DNA of 7,740 bases from the NCBI GenBank assembly GCA_013002925.1, contig JABDLQ010000107.1:1-7740 (forward strand), in the 5' to 3' direction. Position 1 is the stretch's first letter; each line of letters starts with the position of its first letter. This DNA comes from Gammaproteobacteria bacterium (GTDB lineage: Bacteria > Pseudomonadota > Gammaproteobacteria > Steroidobacterales > SZUA-146). The position numbers were made by a program, and so were the translations under genes. The notes under the pieces are model-generated. The model saw only the letters and a program-made list of their open reading frames with translations, ran no database searches and was not told the origin of the DNA. Positions 5,141 through 7,740 of the stretch are shown piece after piece.

Positions 5141-6958
5141 CTATGGCTTTGACAAACCCTGTTCAATCGTCGCAAAGGGCGCCGGTTCCGGGGCCTCGCG
5201 GGTTGCTGCGAACAATTTCATGAAGCGCCCAAATTCCAGCGCATTACCGGTAGGAAATGAAAAATGCCGGGCCACCGCCACCGTCGCGTTTAGCTGACGG
5301 GCCAGCACCCTTTTGAATATCAACGAGTCAACTTCCACGTGCAGATCAAGGTCTTCGATCAACTCCTGTCGGGTTTCAAGCACCCCCCGACGCACCCATA
5401 CTGTCCAGTTTTCTGCAGTATCCGTAAACGTGAATCCGACCCGCAGATTCATATCCAGTGCATCTTCCGCGCGCAAACTGACCGCCAGGGAATCAAAAAA
5501 TGTTGCCATCGGCAATGTGCGCAGAAGCGTTGCCGACGAGTTGTTAATAGGGGCAAAGCGTAAATCGGTCTCAAGCTCCAGCGCGCTGCTCAGATAATAG
5601 TGTCGGGCATTGGGATTGACCGACTGCATGCCGAGCGCTCGCAACGCATCGATGCGCATTCGGAGAAGATCGCCAGCATCAGGATCCAGTCGCAGCGCAT
5701 GATCTGTAAGTTCCAACACCCACTGATAGTCTTCGTCAGCAGCAGCCTGCTTTATCGCCGTGACCAGACCGTCCTGGCCACCGGCCAATACACTCATGCG
5801 TTGTGCCCGTGCTTTTGGTACAAGCGGTCTGAGCGTCGATGGGTTGCCGTCGAACCACCCGAGATTACCGCTGAACACCGACCGCACCGACCATTCCACG
5901 GTACCGTATAACTCCTTTAAATACGGCGACCTTTGCAAATGCTCCGGAAGCCGGACGCGCTCTACGGCTTCATCCGGTGTTAACCCGAGATTCATTTGGC
6001 GCACCGTTTGGTCATGCACATAGCGAATCGCGTCACGATAATCGGTCAGTGTTTGATAGGCCGCATCAGACCCCCGAATTGGGGCCCCATGGCTGGGCAG
6101 GATGAAATTCACCGGCAAGTGACGCATCTTATCAATGCTCTGTGCCCACTGCTTTGAGGAACGATGCGGTGTGCCACGAATCGTGTAGAGATTGGGAAAC
6201 GCTTTGTACATGTTATCGCCCAGCGCAAGCATTTTACGCTCTGGCAGCCAGATAAATATCTGGTCATTCGTTTCACCTGGGGCATGATGAAGCTGCAGTC
6301 TCAAGCCGGCCAGTTCAACCTCGAGAAATTCGTCAAAAGTACGCGTGGGCGGGATAAATCCAAAGGTGCTGTTTGCATCGATCTCCAGCGACATGCCGAT
6401 ACCGTCATTGGTATAGGTGTTTTTGTCCAGCGCCACGCCGAACATACGAAAGGACCGGGCGCTGATAATCGGTCGAAATTCACTGACGATGCGACTCACA
6501 TAGTATTCTGTCGTACTGTGTGCAAGGACCTCGACCGCCACATCGGGAGCGGACAGCGCCGCGACGAATGCCTCTGCACCAAACACATGATCAGCGTGGT
6601 TATGCGTGTAGATAATCGCTTTAAGAGGCTTGTCCGAGAGCTTGCGAAACTCCAGCGCAACTTCACTGGCAGCTTCAACTGTCTCCAGTGTATCAATGAC
6701 AATCAGACCATCTTTACCTTCAATCAGGATTGAATTGGCCAGGCCGTATCCAATGGCTATCCACACCCCATCGCTGACCGCCTCGATGCGCTGCCTGAAT
6801 TCAGAACCGTGTTCGACAAGATCCTGTAGATCTGGCGCATTGTCTACCGTCTCCTGTGTCGCAATATTATCGCTACAGCCGGTCAGACCGCAGATCAGAA
6901 TAAGTAAACTGGCCTTTAACATCCATGTGCATGGACCCGTCGCTGGTGCAAATGTCAT
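5141..6958 (-). CDS. Alkylsulfatase-like metallo-beta-lactamase-fold lipoprotein
   Basis: The protein has 605 residues and the layout of the SdsA1/YjcS alkylsulfatase family. Its N-terminus is a lipoprotein signal, a hydrophobic stretch (about 16-25) ending in lipobox LTGC with Cys28 as the modified residue. Ser at +2 suggests outer-membrane sorting. The metallo-beta-lactamase domain (about 58-295) has the metal motif THNHADH (His119, His121, Asp123, His124), further candidate ligands Glu229 in PGETNDQ and Asp248 in LGDN, and His290 in PSHG. NLYTIRGTPHRSSKQW (256-271) is family-typical. The alkylsulfatase dimerisation domain contains YGTVEWSVRSVFSG (351-364) and LGWFDGNPSTL (366-376). The C-terminal part (about 450-570), with FFDSLAVSLRAEDA and GFTFTDTAENWTVWVRRGVL, resembles the SCP2-like domain that binds the alkyl chain in SdsA1. 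A sulfate-ester hydrolase role is predicted, with unknown substrate. The first ATG is preceded by GGGGGA at a 5-nt spacing. An internal ATG (6920-6922) would give a shorter signal peptide but has no Shine-Dalgarno. Confidence 0.86.
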   Translation of the reverse strand: MTFAPATGPCTWMLKASLLILICGLTGCSDNIATQETVDNAPDLQDLVEHGSEFRQRIEAVSDGVWIAIGYGLANSILIEGKDGLIVIDTLETVEAASEVALEFRKLSDKPLKAIIYTHNHADHVFGAEAFVAALSAPDVAVEVLAHSTTEYYVSRIVSEFRPIISARSFRMFGVALDKNTYTNDGIGMSLEIDANSTFGFIPPTRTFDEFLEVELAGLRLQLHHAPGETNDQIFIWLPERKMLALGDNMYKAFPNLYTIRGTPHRSSKQWAQSIDKMRHLPVNFILPSHGAPIRGSDAAYQTLTDYRDAIRYVHDQTVRQMNLGLTPDEAVERVRLPEHLQRSPYLKELYGTVEWSVRSVFSGNLGWFDGNPSTLRPLVPKARAQRMSVLAGGQDGLVTAIKQAAADEDYQWVLELTDHALRLDPDAGDLLRMRIDALRALGMQSVNPNARHYYLSSALELETDLRFAPINNSSATLLRTLPMATFFDSLAVSLRAEDALDMNLRVGFTFTDTAENWTVWVRRGVLETRQELIEDLDLHVEVDSLIFKRVLARQLNATVAVARHFSFPTGNALEFGRFMKLFAATREAPEPAPFATIEQGLSKP

Positions 6959-7015
6959 GCTGATCCCCCAACTTCAATTCGCAGCACCTGTCAGAACAGA
7001 CCCCGAGTGCCGATG

Positions 7016-7420
7016 TTAGTGTTCAAAATTTTCGCAATGACCGCCGGAGATATCGGCAATTTCAATACTGCCATCACCATCAAAATCCACCAGGCGCCCT
7101 TCCCATAACGATTTATCCTGACCGTAGGCCATAACATGCAGTGCATCTTTATCAGCGATTACAACCACTCGTACGCGGCCATCCCGGCCTAAAGCCACCT
7201 GTCTGCCCTTTGCGGTACTGACAACATCCCAGTAGCCGGATGACGCAAGAGGCTCATACACAACGGGACGGCTACCAAAATCAGTATGACTGTAATCTGC
7301 CGCAGGCATGATAGCCAGTCGCGGCTGCGGGCTGGTTTTGCCGAGCCCGGAAACAATGATGCCGATGATAAATCCCAGCATAATCAGACCAGTGCTGCGC
7401 AAAACAAATGTCGATGGCAT
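7016..7420 (-). CDS. Small membrane-anchored protein with EF-hand-like calcium loop
   Basis: I do not recognise this 134-residue protein. Residues 10-26 (TGLIMLGFIIGIIVSGL) form one hydrophobic segment after a short N-terminus with one Arg, suggesting a signal anchor with the remainder in the periplasm. The body (about 50-110) looks like a small beta-rich domain. Residues 112-123, DFDGDGSIEIAD, fit an EF-hand or dockerin-type calcium loop (D-x-D-G-D-G-x-I-x-x-x-D) with acidic residues at positions 1, 3, 5, 9 and 12. The same pattern occurs in FG-GAP/VCBS-type repeats. The ending ISGGHCENFEH holds the only cysteine and a possible His/Cys pair. The ATG at 7418-7420 follows AAGG at about 8 nt. 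The gene ends 57 nt before the sulfatase gene on the same strand, so co-transcription is likely. Any shared function is inference. Confidence 0.7.
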   Translation of the reverse strand: MPSTFVLRSTGLIMLGFIIGIIVSGLGKTSPQPRLAIMPAADYSHTDFGSRPVVYEPLASSGYWDVVSTAKGRQVALGRDGRVRVVVIADKDALHVMAYGQDKSLWEGRLVDFDGDGSIEIADISGGHCENFEH

Positions 7421-7479
7421 GGCGTTACCTTACTGGCCATGCGGGTCTGATTCGACAGCATGGAATTATTTGTGTACGG

Positions 7480-7501
7480 CCGTTGGTCGCACATCCAACG
7501 G
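7480..7501. repeat. Inverted repeat upstream of the EF-hand-like gene
   Basis: CCGTTGG (7480-7486) and CCAACGG (7495-7501) form a perfect 7-bp stem around an 8-nt loop, 60-81 nt upstream of the ATG at 7420. No T-run follows on the minus strand. It could be an operator or a hairpin in the 5' untranslated region of the 7420 gene. Confidence 0.4.
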
Positions 7502-7540
7502 GGCTTTGTGTGGCTGTTCGAGCAGCAGTTGGTGCTTTGA

Positions 7541-7571
7541 ATTAAACCGATACGATAAAAAATTTCATCAA
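7541..7571 (-). promoter_or_regulatory. Weak sigma70-like promoter candidate for the 7420 gene
   Basis: Read on the minus strand, TTGATG (7566-7571) resembles a -35 box and TTTAAT (7541-7546) matches five of six bases of a -10 box. The 19-nt spacer is longer than ideal. It lies about 120 bp upstream of the 7420 start and would also drive the sulfatase gene if the two form one transcript. Confidence 0.25.
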
Positions 7572-7585
7572 GCCGCATCAGCGGC
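7557..7585 (-). terminator. Possible terminator of the gene entering from the right
   Basis: On the minus strand GCCGC (7581-7585) pairs perfectly with GCGGC (7572-7576) across a TGAT loop. A G-T pair can extend the stem. A run of six T (7557-7562) follows, but about nine bases separate stem and T-run, which is poor for intrinsic termination. It sits some 55 nt downstream of the stop at 7640. An alternative stem, TCAGC/GCTGA, overlaps it. Confidence 0.3.
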
Positions 7586-7639
7586 CGCCTGCTGAAATAA
7601 AAATTATTACTCGCTGGATCATGACTGCAGCTTCTGGAT

Positions 7640-7740
7640 TTAACGCCTGTAGGTGAGTTTTTCTTCTACCAACTCGCCCTTGCGGCGCATTGCCAGGTAA
7701 CCGATCACATCATCATTGTTCTGACGGTAAAAACTCAATC
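7640..7740 (-). CDS. C-terminal end of an unrecognised gene (5' end outside window)
   Basis: One minus-strand frame stays open from the right edge to a TAA at 7640-7642 and gives 32 residues, beginning LSFYRQNNDDVIGYLAMRRK and ending in GELVEEKLTYRR. The codon use looks ordinary and the sequence is rich in charged residues, as expected of a real C-terminus. No start or ribosome-binding site falls in the window. The fragment is too short for a family call. It has the same orientation as the EF-hand-like and sulfatase genes, but the 219-nt gap argues for a separate transcript. Confidence 0.5.
   Translation of the reverse strand, partial: LSFYRQNNDDVIGYLAMRRKGELVEEKLTYRR

Noticed and set aside
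4984..5175. A 63-codon minus-strand open frame in the cysJ control region, considered as a leader peptide gene.
   Set aside because: It starts inside the sulfatase coding end, has no clear ribosome-binding site, and its Cys content is not arranged as a regulatory run typical of attenuation leaders.
6164..6733. A 189-codon plus-strand open frame.
   Set aside because: It is antisense to the metallo-beta-lactamase domain of the sulfatase, which has strong motifs. The product has no recognisable domain and shows the composition of a shadow frame.
7384..7578. A 64-codon minus-strand open frame overlapping the start of the EF-hand-like gene.
   Set aside because: The composition is unlike protein (many Cys, Asn and His without pattern), it covers the proposed hairpins and promoter, and it overlaps the better-supported 7420 gene in another frame.

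Overview
The window looks like chromosomal DNA of a gammaproteobacterium. It has a CysB-type LysR regulator, a cysJ-cysI-cysH operon of the enterobacterial NADPH-dependent type, and a PAPS reductase lacking the iron-sulfur cysteines of APS reductases. The two gene ends at the edges are cut by the window, not broken. I see no phage, IS, CRISPR, tRNA or rRNA signature. The genus cannot be fixed from the sequence.

Layout, left to right. (1) 1-400, plus strand: the C-terminal part of CysB. (2) 401-639: a convergent gap without a convincing gene. (3) 640-4934, minus strand: cysJ, cysI and cysH, transcribed right to left. cysJ and cysI are separated by 1 nt, and cysI and cysH overlap by 8 nt, so this is a translationally coupled operon. 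(4) 4935-5140: the control region of cysJIH. It is AT-rich and full of short inverted repeats, including a long-range pair whose proximal arm lies directly on the cysJ ribosome-binding zone. (5) 5141-6958, minus: a predicted lipoprotein of the alkylsulfatase branch of the metallo-beta-lactamase fold. (6) 7016-7420, minus: a small membrane-anchored protein of unknown function ending in an EF-hand-like calcium loop, 57 nt upstream of the sulfatase gene and possibly co-transcribed with it. (7) 7421-7639: a spacer with two small hairpins and a weak promoter candidate. (8) 7640-7740, minus: the last 32 codons of an unrecognised gene.

How the genes work together. CysH reduces PAPS to sulfite with thioredoxin, and CysJ/CysI reduce sulfite to sulfide with NADPH. 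CysB is the usual activator of these genes. The neighbouring sulfatase could release inorganic sulfate from sulfate esters outside the cytoplasm and feed this pathway, but that link rests only on adjacency and family membership. Its metal-site motifs differ from classical SDS hydrolases, so its substrate is open.

Most of the window is ordinary sulfur assimilation. The points worth a second look are the possible RNA helix over the cysJ start, the 18-bp tandem duplication inside cysI with only synonymous differences, the divergent sulfatase lipoprotein, and its small EF-hand-like partner.
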